This document shows positions 42,956 to 51,069 of a stretch of DNA of 64,000 nucleotides, in pieces. How positions within the stretch are numbered: the first letter of the stretch is position 1; the number at the start of each line of letters is the position of its first letter. A model generated the notes under the pieces. That model searched no databases. It had not been told where the DNA came from and was given only the letters and a program-made list of their open reading frames with translations. Source of the stretch: SELP01 sp035969385 (lineage in GTDB: Bacteria > Pseudomonadota > Alphaproteobacteria > Rhodobacterales > Rhodobacteraceae); assembly GCF_035969385.1 (NCBI RefSeq), contig NZ_JAYKKJ010000001.1:124001-188000 (forward strand), written 5' to 3'. The position numbers were made by a program, and so were the translations under genes.

Positions 42956-43567
42956 ATGTCCTTGAGGTCGGGAATCGAAGCACATACCACCAGGCTCGCG
43001 CTGCTCGCGCCGAGTGGTTTCTTCTATGCGCTGCACATTCGGTTCGCGCTGCCGCTGCTTCATCACCAAACCTATCCCAAGGGCTGGACCGATAGATATA
43101 CAGAGGAGGCCTATGCGCTTCGCGATCCGATCATTGCCTGGGGGTTTAGCCAGATCGGGGCCGCACGTTGGAGCGAAATCGACATACCGGACCCGTTCAA
43201 TATTCTTGGACAGGCCAAGGAATTTGGAATGATCTTTGGGGTGGCGGTGTCTTGCGGACCGATGAAATCCCGCACCATTGCCTCTGCCGCGCGTGCGGAT
43301 CGCGAGTTTCGGGATGACGAAATCGCGGACTTCGCCCACGAGATCAGCAAACTCCATGACATAACTGAACCCCCATCGTCCTTGACGGACGCCCAAGTAG
43401 AAGCCCTGCGGTGTGTCGCCGAAGGGGATCGTCACGCAGCTGCCGCCGCACGATTGGGGATATCCGAAAGCGCATTCAAGGCCAGACTTTCTTCGGCGCG
43501 CAGCGCCCTCCTGGCCCGAACCACCGCCGAAGCGATCCAGCGGGCGAGGGACTACCGGCTGCTCTGA
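42956..43567 (+). CDS. LuxR-type quorum-sensing regulator
   Basis: A 203-residue protein with an N-terminal autoinducer-binding domain (WTDRYTEEAYALRDPIIAW, with Tyr, Asp-Pro and the later ARWSEI Trp at the ligand-pocket positions) and a C-terminal LuxR-type helix-turn-helix (LTDAQVEALRCVAEGDRHAA, ARLGISESAFKARLSSARSA). It is shorter than the usual 230-250 residues, lacking part of the N-terminus. ATG 42956 lies only two bases after AAAAGG; TTG 42962 has better spacing. It is followed by a luxI homologue after 57 bases, forming a cognate pair. It probably binds the palindrome before luxI. Confidence 0.88.
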   Translation: MSLRSGIEAHTTRLALLAPSGFFYALHIRFALPLLHHQTYPKGWTDRYTEEAYALRDPIIAWGFSQIGAARWSEIDIPDPFNILGQAKEFGMIFGVAVSCGPMKSRTIASAARADREFRDDEIADFAHEISKLHDITEPPSSLTDAQVEALRCVAEGDRHAAAAARLGISESAFKARLSSARSALLARTTAEAIQRARDYRLL

Positions 43568-43589
43568 CCATCCTTCGCGATGTGACGGC

Positions 43590-43605
43590 AGGGTTGTGTA
43601 ACCCT
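43590..43605 (+). promoter_or_regulatory. Lux-box-like palindrome before luxI
   Basis: AGGGTT-GTGT-AACCCT is a perfect inverted repeat centred about 27 bases upstream of the luxI start. Its position between luxR and luxI makes it the best candidate LuxR binding site. GGAG at 43616-43619 is the luxI ribosome site. Confidence 0.55.
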
Positions 43606-43624
43606 AACCTTCTCGCTGGAGACG

Positions 43625-44218
43625 ATGATGCACAGCACCACGCTATCTTTCGCCAACATGCACAACCATGGCGAGCTTTTTGTTAACCTTCTGCGCGCCC
43701 GGCGTGAATCCTTCATTGTCCGCAATCGGTGGGACCTGCCCGAAACCATGGGCATGGAATACGACCAGTACGACACGCCCCAAAGCCGCTGGCTGGCTGT
43801 TCACGATGATACGGGCCGGGTTCTGGCCGGGGTTCGGTTGACCCCGACAACGGCCCGCTGCGGCATCTATTCCTACATGATCAGGGATGCGCAGCGGGGC
43901 CTTCTGGAGTCGATCCCCGATGATCTGCTGTTCGATCAGGCCCCGGTGGACGACGGCACATGGGAGGTCACACGCGGTTTCGTCGTTCACGACATTCCGG
44001 CGTCTCTTCGGCATCGGGTCCGGATGCGGTTGGTGCTGCAGATGCTGCGCACCTCGCGCGAAGAGGGCATCCGCCGGATGCTGGCGCTGCTGCCATCGAA
44101 CTGGCATCGCTGGGCAGCCCGGTGCAGTCTTGAGATGAAGGCCGCTGGCCGCAATATGAACATGGGCGGGATCGACTATCAGGCGGTCTGGATCGACTTC
44201 TCCACCCAGCTTCACTGA
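43625..44218 (+). CDS. Acyl-homoserine-lactone synthase (LuxI family)
   Basis: A 197-residue autoinducer synthase that would make an N-acyl-homoserine lactone from S-adenosylmethionine and an acyl-ACP. The invariant residues fall at the right spacing: Arg26, Phe30, Trp36, Asp47, Asp50, Arg71, and Glu114 with Arg117 (in WEVTRGFVV). The acyl chain cannot be deduced. Starts at 43625 and 43628 are equivalent. It is directly downstream of its luxR partner, and the pair sits between the alpha ribosomal operon and rarA. Confidence 0.9.
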   Translation: MMHSTTLSFANMHNHGELFVNLLRARRESFIVRNRWDLPETMGMEYDQYDTPQSRWLAVHDDTGRVLAGVRLTPTTARCGIYSYMIRDAQRGLLESIPDDLLFDQAPVDDGTWEVTRGFVVHDIPASLRHRVRMRLVLQMLRTSREEGIRRMLALLPSNWHRWAARCSLEMKAAGRNMNMGGIDYQAVWIDFSTQLH

Positions 44219-44256
44219 GTCTTTCCAAGCCCAAGGTGGCGGCATAATCTGCGGCC

Positions 44257-45579
44257 ATGGCAGACCTGTTCGATACCGCGACAAACACCGATACGCCGAA
44301 GGGCCCGCGCCCCTTGGCCGATCGGCTGCGTCCACGCACGTTGGCCGAAGTAATCGGCCAAGAACAGGTTTTGGGGCCGGACGCCCCGCTAGGGGTCATG
44401 CTGGCATCCGGCTCGCTGTCGTCGCTGATCTTCTGGGGTCCGCCCGGCGTTGGCAAGACGACGATCGCCCGGCTTCTTGCCCGCGAAACCGATCTGCACT
44501 TCGAACAGATCAGCGCGATTTTCACGGGCGTGCCAGAGCTGCGAAAGGTGTTCGAGGCGGCGAAGCTGCGCCACCGGAACGGCAAGGGAACGCTCTTGTT
44601 CGTGGACGAAATACACCGCTTCAATAAGGCCCAGCAGGACGGGTTCCTGCCGCATATGGAAGACGGGACGATCCTTCTGGTCGGGGCCACGACCGAGAAC
44701 CCCAGTTTTGAATTGAATGCCGCCCTGCTGTCGCGGTCGCAGGTCCTTGTCCTGACCCGGCTGTCCCTGTCCGATCTGGAGCGGCTGGCGCAGCGGGCCG
44801 AAAAGGAATTGGGCCGCGCCCTGCCGCTAGACGGCCCCGCGCGCGAGGCGCTGCTGGACATGGCCGACGGGGACGGGCGCGCGCTGTTGAACCTGATCGA
44901 ACAGGTCGCGGCGTGGAAGGTCGACGGGAAACTGGGGCCGGACGCGCTGACCACCCGGCTGATGAAGCGGGCGGCGAAATACGACAAATCGGGCGACGAG
45001 CATTACAACCTGATATCCGCGCTGCATAAATCCGTGCGTGGGTCCGACCCGGACGCGGCGCTTTACTGGTTTTCCCGGATGCTGGAAGGGGGGGAGGACC
45101 CACGGTTCTTGGCCCGCCGCCTGACCCGGATGGCGGTCGAGGACATCGGTCTGGCCGACCCGCAGGCCCAGACGATCTGCCTGCATGCCTGGGAAACCTA
45201 CGAACGGTTGGGTAGCCCCGAAGGTGAACTGGCCCTGGCGCAGGCGGTGACCTATCTCGCGCTCGCCCCGAAATCCAATGCGGGTTATGTCGCCTATAAG
45301 GCCGCCCGCGCAGCGGCGAAGAAAACCGGCTCGGAGCCGCCGCCGAAGCACATCCTGAACGCCCCGACCAAACTGATGGAAGATCAGGGGTACGGGGCCG
45401 GTTATGCCTATGACCATGACGCGGAAGACGGGTTTTCGGGGCAGAACTATTTCCCGGACGGGATGAAGCGCGGGGTCTATTACCAACCCGTTGATCGAGG
45501 CTTCGAAAGGGATCTGAAGAAGCGGGTCGATTTCTTTGCGGGCCTGCGGGCCAAGCGGCAGGCCAAGGGCCGGAATTGA
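44257..45579 (+). CDS. rarA: Replication-associated recombination protein A
   Basis: A 440-residue AAA+ ATPase of the RarA/MgsA type that acts at stalled replication forks. PLADRLRPRTLAEVIGQEQV, Walker A GPPGVGKT (about residues 67-74), Walker B LLFVDEIHRFNKAQQD and the sensor ATTENPSFELNAALLSR are present, followed by the tetramerisation domain. It heads a tightly spaced gene run through atp12. Confidence 0.95.
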   Translation: MADLFDTATNTDTPKGPRPLADRLRPRTLAEVIGQEQVLGPDAPLGVMLASGSLSSLIFWGPPGVGKTTIARLLARETDLHFEQISAIFTGVPELRKVFEAAKLRHRNGKGTLLFVDEIHRFNKAQQDGFLPHMEDGTILLVGATTENPSFELNAALLSRSQVLVLTRLSLSDLERLAQRAEKELGRALPLDGPAREALLDMADGDGRALLNLIEQVAAWKVDGKLGPDALTTRLMKRAAKYDKSGDEHYNLISALHKSVRGSDPDAALYWFSRMLEGGEDPRFLARRLTRMAVEDIGLADPQAQTICLHAWETYERLGSPEGELALAQAVTYLALAPKSNAGYVAYKAARAAAKKTGSEPPPKHILNAPTKLMEDQGYGAGYAYDHDAEDGFSGQNYFPDGMKRGVYYQPVDRGFERDLKKRVDFFAGLRAKRQAKGRN

Positions 45580-45610
45580 CTCTTGCCCCCCAAAGGGCCA
45601 AGGGGTGCGC

Positions 45611-45988
45611 ATGATGACAACACTCCTTTCCATTGCCGCTGGCGGGGCCATTGGCGCCACGGCCCGCTACCTGACCAACACGGCCGTGATGCGCCTTGTC
45701 GGGCCGGGATTTCCCTGGGGCACGGTCGTGGCCAATGTGGCCGGATCGTTCCTGATGGGCGTCTTGGTCGTGGTGCTGGCCCATAAGGGCGGCATGCGGT
45801 TCGCGCCCTTCCTGATGACCGGGGTTCTCGGTGGGTTCACCACGTTTTCGGCGTTTTCGCTGGACACGATGATTCTGATCGAACGGGGGGCAACGGCGCA
45901 GGCGGGGGCCTATGTGATTGGGTCGGTTGTTCTGTCTGTCACGGCATTGGCCGTCGGCATGGTCTTGGCACGGGGGATAGTGGCATGA
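45611..45988 (+). CDS. crcB: Fluoride ion channel CrcB/Fluc
   Basis: A 125-residue four-helix membrane protein. GGAIGATARYLTN, GTVVANVAGSFLMG and GVLGGFTTFSAFSLDT are the Fluc signatures, including the phenylalanine track. It exports toxic fluoride as a dual-topology dimer. No fluoride riboswitch is visible ahead of it: rarA ends 31 bases upstream. Its stop overlaps the next start (ATGA). Confidence 0.94.
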   Translation: MMTTLLSIAAGGAIGATARYLTNTAVMRLVGPGFPWGTVVANVAGSFLMGVLVVVLAHKGGMRFAPFLMTGVLGGFTTFSAFSLDTMILIERGATAQAGAYVIGSVVLSVTALAVGMVLARGIVA

Positions 45989-47040
45989 GTGGCGTTCAGA
46001 ACCGGAAGATCGGCCCCGATGACGCCGAACAGAGGCTGGATCGCTGGCTGAAGAAACAGTTCCCCCACCTGACACAGGGCCGCATTGAAAAGATGTGCCG
46101 CAAGGGCGAGTTGCGGGTCGACGGTGGCCGGGTCAAACCGGCAACCCGGCTGGATGAAGGGCAGACCGTGCGCATCCCGCCGCTGGGCGATGCCGCTGAC
46201 CAGCCCGCCCCCAAGATGGAACGCAAGATCAAGCCGACCGACGCGCAGATGATCCAATCCTGCGTGTTGTGGAAAGACGAACACATCATCGCGCTCAACA
46301 AGCCCTCTGGCCTGCCGTCGCAGGGTGGATCGGGGCAGGGGGACCGCCATGTAGATGCCCTCAGCGAGGCGCTGAAATTCGGTTACAAGGAGCGGCCCAA
46401 GCTGATCCACCGGCTGGACAAGGACACCTCTGGCCTTTTGCTGCTGGCCCGAACCGACCGGATCGCCCGCCGCCTGTCCGAGGCGCTGCGGCACCGCAAT
46501 GTGCGCAAGATCTATTGGGCTGCTGTCGCAGGCACACCGCACCCCCGCGCGGGCACGATCAAGTATGGGTTGGTCAAGGCGCCGGGTCGCGGACGCGGCG
46601 GTGAGGGCGAAAAGATGCTGTGCATTCACCCCAAGGAGGTGGAGGCGACCGAAGGCGCAAAGCGGGCGGTCACGGATTATGCCGTGCTGACCTCGCTTGG
46701 CACCCGGATGGCCTGGCTGGCCATGGTTCCGGTCACGGGCCGGACGCACCAGCTGCGCGCCCATATCTCCGAAATCGGCCACCCGATCATCGGCGATGGG
46801 AAATACGGCGGGTCGGCGCAGGAAAATCAGGGCGATGGCTGGGGCGCTGGCGTGGGCGGCGGCGTGTCGGATGCGAGGCTTCATCTGCACGCGCGGACGC
46901 TGATCTTTGAACATCCCATCACCAAGAAGATGATCACGCTCGAGGCGCCACTGCCGCCGCACATGCAGGCCACATGGGACTATGTCGGCTGGGATGTGAC
47001 CCACGCGCCGCTTGATCCGTTCAACATGCCCGATGAGTAG
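45985..47040 (+). CDS. RluC/RluD-type rRNA pseudouridine synthase
   Basis: A 351-residue enzyme with an N-terminal S4 RNA-binding domain (RLDRWLKKQFPHLTQGRIEK) and the catalytic motif LIHRLDKDTSGLLLLAR, whose Asp attacks the target uridine. VTGRTHQLRAH is also present. It most resembles RluC, which modifies 23S rRNA (positions 955, 2504 and 2580 in E. coli), but the exact specificity is inferred. It is coupled to crcB and overlaps the HAD gene by 8 bases. Confidence 0.88.
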   Translation: MSGVQNRKIGPDDAEQRLDRWLKKQFPHLTQGRIEKMCRKGELRVDGGRVKPATRLDEGQTVRIPPLGDAADQPAPKMERKIKPTDAQMIQSCVLWKDEHIIALNKPSGLPSQGGSGQGDRHVDALSEALKFGYKERPKLIHRLDKDTSGLLLLARTDRIARRLSEALRHRNVRKIYWAAVAGTPHPRAGTIKYGLVKAPGRGRGGEGEKMLCIHPKEVEATEGAKRAVTDYAVLTSLGTRMAWLAMVPVTGRTHQLRAHISEIGHPIIGDGKYGGSAQENQGDGWGAGVGGGVSDARLHLHARTLIFEHPITKKMITLEAPLPPHMQATWDYVGWDVTHAPLDPFNMPDE

Positions 47041-47710
47041 ACTGCGCCTTGTCCTTTTCGATGTCGACGGCACGTTGGTCGACAGTCAGGCGGATATCGT
47101 TTCGTCCATGGGGGCGGCCTTCGCGGCAGAAGGGCTGACGCCGCCGTCGCGCGAAGACACCCTTTCGATCGTGGGTCTGTCCCTGCCGGTTGCGATGGAA
47201 CGGCTGTTGCCGGGCGTGGAACCGGCGCGGCGCGACCGGATGGTCGAAGCCTATAAAGACACCTACGTCGCCCTGCGGCAGGCGGCCCCGGTGGAAGAGA
47301 CAAGCCCGCTGTATCCGGGCATCCGCGAGGTGCTGGACGCGCTGTCCGCCGATCCCTGGACGTTGATCGGTGTGGCGACCGGGAAATCCCTACGCGGATT
47401 GACCAAGCTGATCGAAGGGCATGGGCTGGACCAGTATTTCGTGACCCGACAGGTGGCCGATCACCACCCGTCCAAACCCCACCCGTCGATGGTTCTTGCG
47501 GCCCTGTCCGAAACCGGCGTGGGTGCCGGGGATACGGTCCTGATCGGGGATACGACTTTTGATATGGATATGGGCCGGGCGGCCGGGGTTCGCACGATCG
47601 GGGTTGGCTGGGGCTACCATCCGGCGGAAGGCTTGCAGGCGGACGCCATCGCAAGGACGGCGGCGGACCTGCCCGGCCTGATTGCAGAGGTATTGGAGCA
47701 CGCGAGATGA
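47033..47710 (+). CDS. HAD-family hydrolase, phosphoglycolate-phosphatase-like
   Basis: A 225-residue HAD-IA phosphatase: catalytic LVLFDVDGTLVDSQ near residues 5-18, the ATGKS motif II, and the C-terminal GDTTFDMDMGRAAG motif IV. The cap is alpha-helical. The substrate may be phosphoglycolate or another small phosphate ester. ATG 47033 lies within the 3' end of the pseudouridine synthase gene; its own stop overlaps atp12 (ATGA). Confidence 0.88.
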   Translation: MSRLRLVLFDVDGTLVDSQADIVSSMGAAFAAEGLTPPSREDTLSIVGLSLPVAMERLLPGVEPARRDRMVEAYKDTYVALRQAAPVEETSPLYPGIREVLDALSADPWTLIGVATGKSLRGLTKLIEGHGLDQYFVTRQVADHHPSKPHPSMVLAALSETGVGAGDTVLIGDTTFDMDMGRAAGVRTIGVGWGYHPAEGLQADAIARTAADLPGLIAEVLEHAR

Positions 47711-48423
47711 GCAACTGGAAACCAAAGCGGTTCTGGAAAGAAGCCACTGTCGTCAAGGCCGATACGGGTTGGCAGGTCCTTCTGGATGGGCGGCGGGTGC
47801 GGACGCCGGCCAAGGCGGCCCTGTCGGTGCCGACCCGCGCCTATGCCGAGGCCGTGGCCGCCGAATGGGATGCCCAGTTGGAAGAGGTCGACCCCGCGAC
47901 CATGCCGGTGACCCGGTCAGCCAATGCCGCCATCGACAAGCTTTCCATCCAACGGGAAGAGGTCATCGACATGCTTGCTGCCTATGGCGAGACGGACCTT
48001 CTTTGCTATCGCGCAACGGACCCGCAGGAACTGGTCCTGCGTCAGGCAGAGCGATGGGACCCTGTCCTTGCCTGGGCCAACGCTCGATATGGGGTCGCGC
48101 TGCGGCCGATTTCGGGGGTCATGTTCGCGCAGCAACCCGTCGATAGCCTGCCCCGCCTGCGCGAGGAGATCGCGAAATTCGATTCGTTCTCTCTGGCGGC
48201 GTTCCATGATCTCGTCGCCCTGTCGGGGTCTCTTGTGCTCGGGCTGGCGGTGACGTCGGGTCAACTTGCTGCGGATACAGCATGGTCGCTGTCCCGGCTG
48301 GACGAGGATTGGCAAGCAGAGCAGTGGGGCGTCGATGACGAAGCGGCCGAGGCCGCAGCGATCAAACAAGAGGCATTTGCGATGGCGGCCAAGGTTTTCT
48401 CTTTGGCCAGTTCTAAGGCATAG
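47707..48423 (+). CDS. ATP12 family F1-ATPase assembly chaperone
   Basis: A 238-residue protein homologous to the mitochondrial ATP12 chaperone for the F1 alpha subunit. KRFWKEATVVKADTGWQVLL, LDGRRVRTPAKAALSVP, DLLCYRATDPQELVLRQAE and the C-terminal WGVDDEAAEAAA are typical of alphaproteobacterial members. It is coupled by ATGA to the HAD gene. The family is shared by mitochondria and alphaproteobacteria, which supports the taxonomic placement. Confidence 0.92.
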   Translation: MSNWKPKRFWKEATVVKADTGWQVLLDGRRVRTPAKAALSVPTRAYAEAVAAEWDAQLEEVDPATMPVTRSANAAIDKLSIQREEVIDMLAAYGETDLLCYRATDPQELVLRQAERWDPVLAWANARYGVALRPISGVMFAQQPVDSLPRLREEIAKFDSFSLAAFHDLVALSGSLVLGLAVTSGQLAADTAWSLSRLDEDWQAEQWGVDDEAAEAAAIKQEAFAMAAKVFSLASSKA

Positions 48424-48637
48424 CGGGAAGATCGGCTGCGATTCGAGGCAAGCAAAGGCTGATTTCCTGATGAACGGTGGGTTAATTCGAGCCGGCGCAC
48501 TTGACCATCCGGTATGAATCCGAACACTCTATGTCCTGTTGAGAGGGGAGAAACTTCTCAAGTATCGCCACCGTTTGAACTGAACGGAAGATAACAGCCG
48601 CCTCGAGCGAGGGGCGGAAACTCAGGAAGAGGTAAAA

Positions 48638-49657
48638 ATGAAAAAATCCGTAATCCTCGGCGCCCTGACCGTTGCTGGTCTTGCTGCCGGTGCTGCCTCG
48701 GCGGCCACTCTTGATGACGTGCGCGCTCGCGGCAAGCTGAACTGCGGCGTCACCACCGGCCTGACCGGCTTTGCAGCCCCCGATGCGAACGGCGTCTGGG
48801 AAGGTTTTGATGTCGGCGTTTGCCGCGCTGTTGCTGCCGCCGTTCTGGGCGACGCGACCGCCGTTGAATTCGTTCCGACCACCGGTCAGACCCGCTTTAC
48901 CGCTCTGGCTTCGGGCGAAGTCGACATGCTGGCCCGGAACACCACCTGGACCTTCTCGCGCGACGTTGACCTGAAGTTCGAATTCACCGGCATCAACTAC
49001 TACGATGGCCAGGGCTTCATCGTGCCGCGTTCGCTCGGCGTGTCTTCGGCCAAAGATCTGGACGGCGCGACCGTCTGCATCCAGACCGGCACCACCACCG
49101 AACTGAACCTCGCGGACTTCTTCCGCGCCAACAACATCAGCTATGAACCGGTGCCGATCGAAACCAACGCCGAAGGTCAGCAGCTGTACCTGGCCGGTTC
49201 CTGCGACACCTATACCACCGACGCGTCCGGCCTTGCCGCGACCCGCGCCACCTTCGAGAACCCGGGCGATCACGTGATCCTGCCGGAAATCATCTCGAAA
49301 GAGCCGCTGGGCCCGCTGGTTCGCCACGGCGACAACGAGTGGGGCGACATCGTGCGCTGGACCCTCAACGCTCTGGTTTCCGCCGAAGAGCTGGGCGTGA
49401 CCTCGGCCAACGTTGCTGAACTGGCCGCTGGCCCGACCGGCAACCCCGAAGTCAACCGTCTGCTTGGCACCGAAGGTGAACTGGGCGCCATGCTCGGCCT
49501 CGAGGCCGACTGGGCCGTCAAGGCAATCGCTGCCGGCGGCAACTACGGTGAACTGTTCGAAACCAACATCGGTGAGAACACCCCGATCGGTCTGGCTCGT
49601 GGCCTGAACGCTCAGTGGACCGAAGGTGGCCTGATCTACTCGCCGCCGTTCCGGTAA
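48638..49657 (+). CDS. aapJ: General L-amino-acid ABC transporter, binding protein AapJ
   Basis: A 339-residue periplasmic solute-binding protein. The signal peptide (KKSVILGALTVAGLAAGA, cleavage after about residue 22) is followed by the family-3 SBP fold, DDVRARGKLNCGVTTGLTGF and TRFTALASGEVDMLARNTTW. It feeds the AapQM permease and AapP ATPase that follow. An AGGAAGAGG ribosome site precedes it. A terminator-like hairpin right after the gene favours surplus AapJ. Confidence 0.95.
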   Translation: MKKSVILGALTVAGLAAGAASAATLDDVRARGKLNCGVTTGLTGFAAPDANGVWEGFDVGVCRAVAAAVLGDATAVEFVPTTGQTRFTALASGEVDMLARNTTWTFSRDVDLKFEFTGINYYDGQGFIVPRSLGVSSAKDLDGATVCIQTGTTTELNLADFFRANNISYEPVPIETNAEGQQLYLAGSCDTYTTDASGLAATRATFENPGDHVILPEIISKEPLGPLVRHGDNEWGDIVRWTLNALVSAEELGVTSANVAELAAGPTGNPEVNRLLGTEGELGAMLGLEADWAVKAIAAGGNYGELFETNIGENTPIGLARGLNAQWTEGGLIYSPPFR

Positions 49658-49668
49658 GTTTCAAAACG

Positions 49669-49701
49669 GAAAAGGGCGCGGGGTGACCCGCGCCCTTTTT
49701 C
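49669..49701 (+). terminator. Hairpin between aapJ and aapQ
   Basis: AAAAGGGCGCGGG and CCCGCGCCCTTTTT pair perfectly around GTGA, followed by the T-run. It probably ends most transcripts after aapJ, with read-through into aapQMP. Confidence 0.85.
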
Positions 49702-49790
49702 CAACAAGACGAAGCACGCAGTCCCACAACACAAGGGTCACGCCGGATCAACCGGTGGACCGCACCAAGGGACGCCGGGGAGAGACATCA

Positions 49791-51068
49791 ATGACGACCC
49801 TATCCGACCCGCCGAAACCGGGTTTTCGGCCTAGTCAGCTTATCTACGACACGCGCTACCGATCGATGACGATCCAGACCGTCGCTTTCATCCTGTTGAT
49901 GGCGGCGATCTTCTGGCTCGTGTCGAACACGATCGAAAACCTCAATGCGCTGGGCAAGGACTTCAATTTTGGGTTCCTTGGGCAGCCTGCGGGATACGAC
50001 ATCAACCAGCGGCTGATCGAATACGACAGTCAGGCCAGTCACGGGCGCGCGGCGCTTGTCGGTATCCTGAACACGCTGCTTGTGGCCGTTCTGGGCTGTG
50101 TTGCTGCCACCATCGTCGGTGTTATCGCAGGGGTTCTTCGGCTGTCGAAGAACTGGATCGTGTCGCGGCTGATGTCGGTCTACGTCGAAGGGTTCCGGAA
50201 CGTTCCCCTGCTTCTGTGGATCGTGCTGATCTTTGCGGTTTTCAACGAATCCACCCCGCAGCCGCGTGATTTTCGTGGTGAAGACCCGGCGGCCTCGATG
50301 ATCCTTGGGGACACCGTAGCCATCACCAACCGCGGCACCTACATTCCCGAACCGCTGTTTTCCAATGGCCTGGGTGATGTTGACGTAAAGCCGGGCTGGA
50401 TCTTCTCCGATCTCTATTTTGCGGTCAGCATCGACCTTGTGGTGATCGTCATGACGATTGTCGCCAGCATCCTGCTGATCCGGCTGAACAATCAACGGGC
50501 ACACCGCATTCAGAACGCAACCGGGGTCCGACCGACAACCTGGTGGGTCAATCTACTTGTGTTCTTCGTGCCGCTTGGGGCGCTCTTGTGGGTGCTCGGG
50601 TTCCACCTTGGGTATCCCGAACTGAAGGGGTTCAACTTCTCTGGCGGCACCCATATCCGCAATTCTCTCATGGCGTTGTGGCTGGCGCTGACCCTTTATA
50701 CCGGCGCCTTCATCGCTGAAATCGTCCGGGGCGGTATCCTTGCCATCAACAAGGGCCAGACCGAGGCTGCCTTTGCACTGGGCCTGCGTCCCGGCAAAAC
50801 GATGAACCTTGTCATCCTGCCGCAGGCGATGCGGGTCATCATCCCGCCGCTGATTTCGCAATACCTGAACCTGACAAAGAACTCCTCGCTTGCCATTGCG
50901 GTGGGCTACATGGACGTGCGCGCCACGCTGGGCGGCATCACCATCAACCAGACGGGTCGAGAGCTGGAGGGGATGCTTCTTCTGGGTCTGTTCTACCTGA
51001 TCCTCAGCTTGCTGATTTCTGGCGGGATGAACCTCTACAACAACAGCGTCAAGCTGAAGGAGCGGTGA
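49791..51068 (+). CDS. aapQ: General L-amino-acid ABC transporter, permease AapQ
   Basis: A 425-residue His/Glu/Gln/Arg-type permease with about eight hydrophobic segments. VEGFRNVPLLLWIVLIF and the coupling (EAA) motif AEIVRGGILAINKGQTEAAF are present. The long N-terminal part and central periplasmic loop are typical of AapQ. ATG 49791 follows GGGGAGAG. It is one base from aapM. Confidence 0.95.
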   Translation: MTTLSDPPKPGFRPSQLIYDTRYRSMTIQTVAFILLMAAIFWLVSNTIENLNALGKDFNFGFLGQPAGYDINQRLIEYDSQASHGRAALVGILNTLLVAVLGCVAATIVGVIAGVLRLSKNWIVSRLMSVYVEGFRNVPLLLWIVLIFAVFNESTPQPRDFRGEDPAASMILGDTVAITNRGTYIPEPLFSNGLGDVDVKPGWIFSDLYFAVSIDLVVIVMTIVASILLIRLNNQRAHRIQNATGVRPTTWWVNLLVFFVPLGALLWVLGFHLGYPELKGFNFSGGTHIRNSLMALWLALTLYTGAFIAEIVRGGILAINKGQTEAAFALGLRPGKTMNLVILPQAMRVIIPPLISQYLNLTKNSSLAIAVGYMDVRATLGGITINQTGRELEGMLLLGLFYLILSLLISGGMNLYNNSVKLKER

Positions 51069-51069
51069 T

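Noticed and set aside
45590..45611. Fluoride riboswitch before crcB
   Set aside because: Only 31 bases separate rarA from crcB, too little for the riboswitch, and no typical pseudoknot segments are seen.
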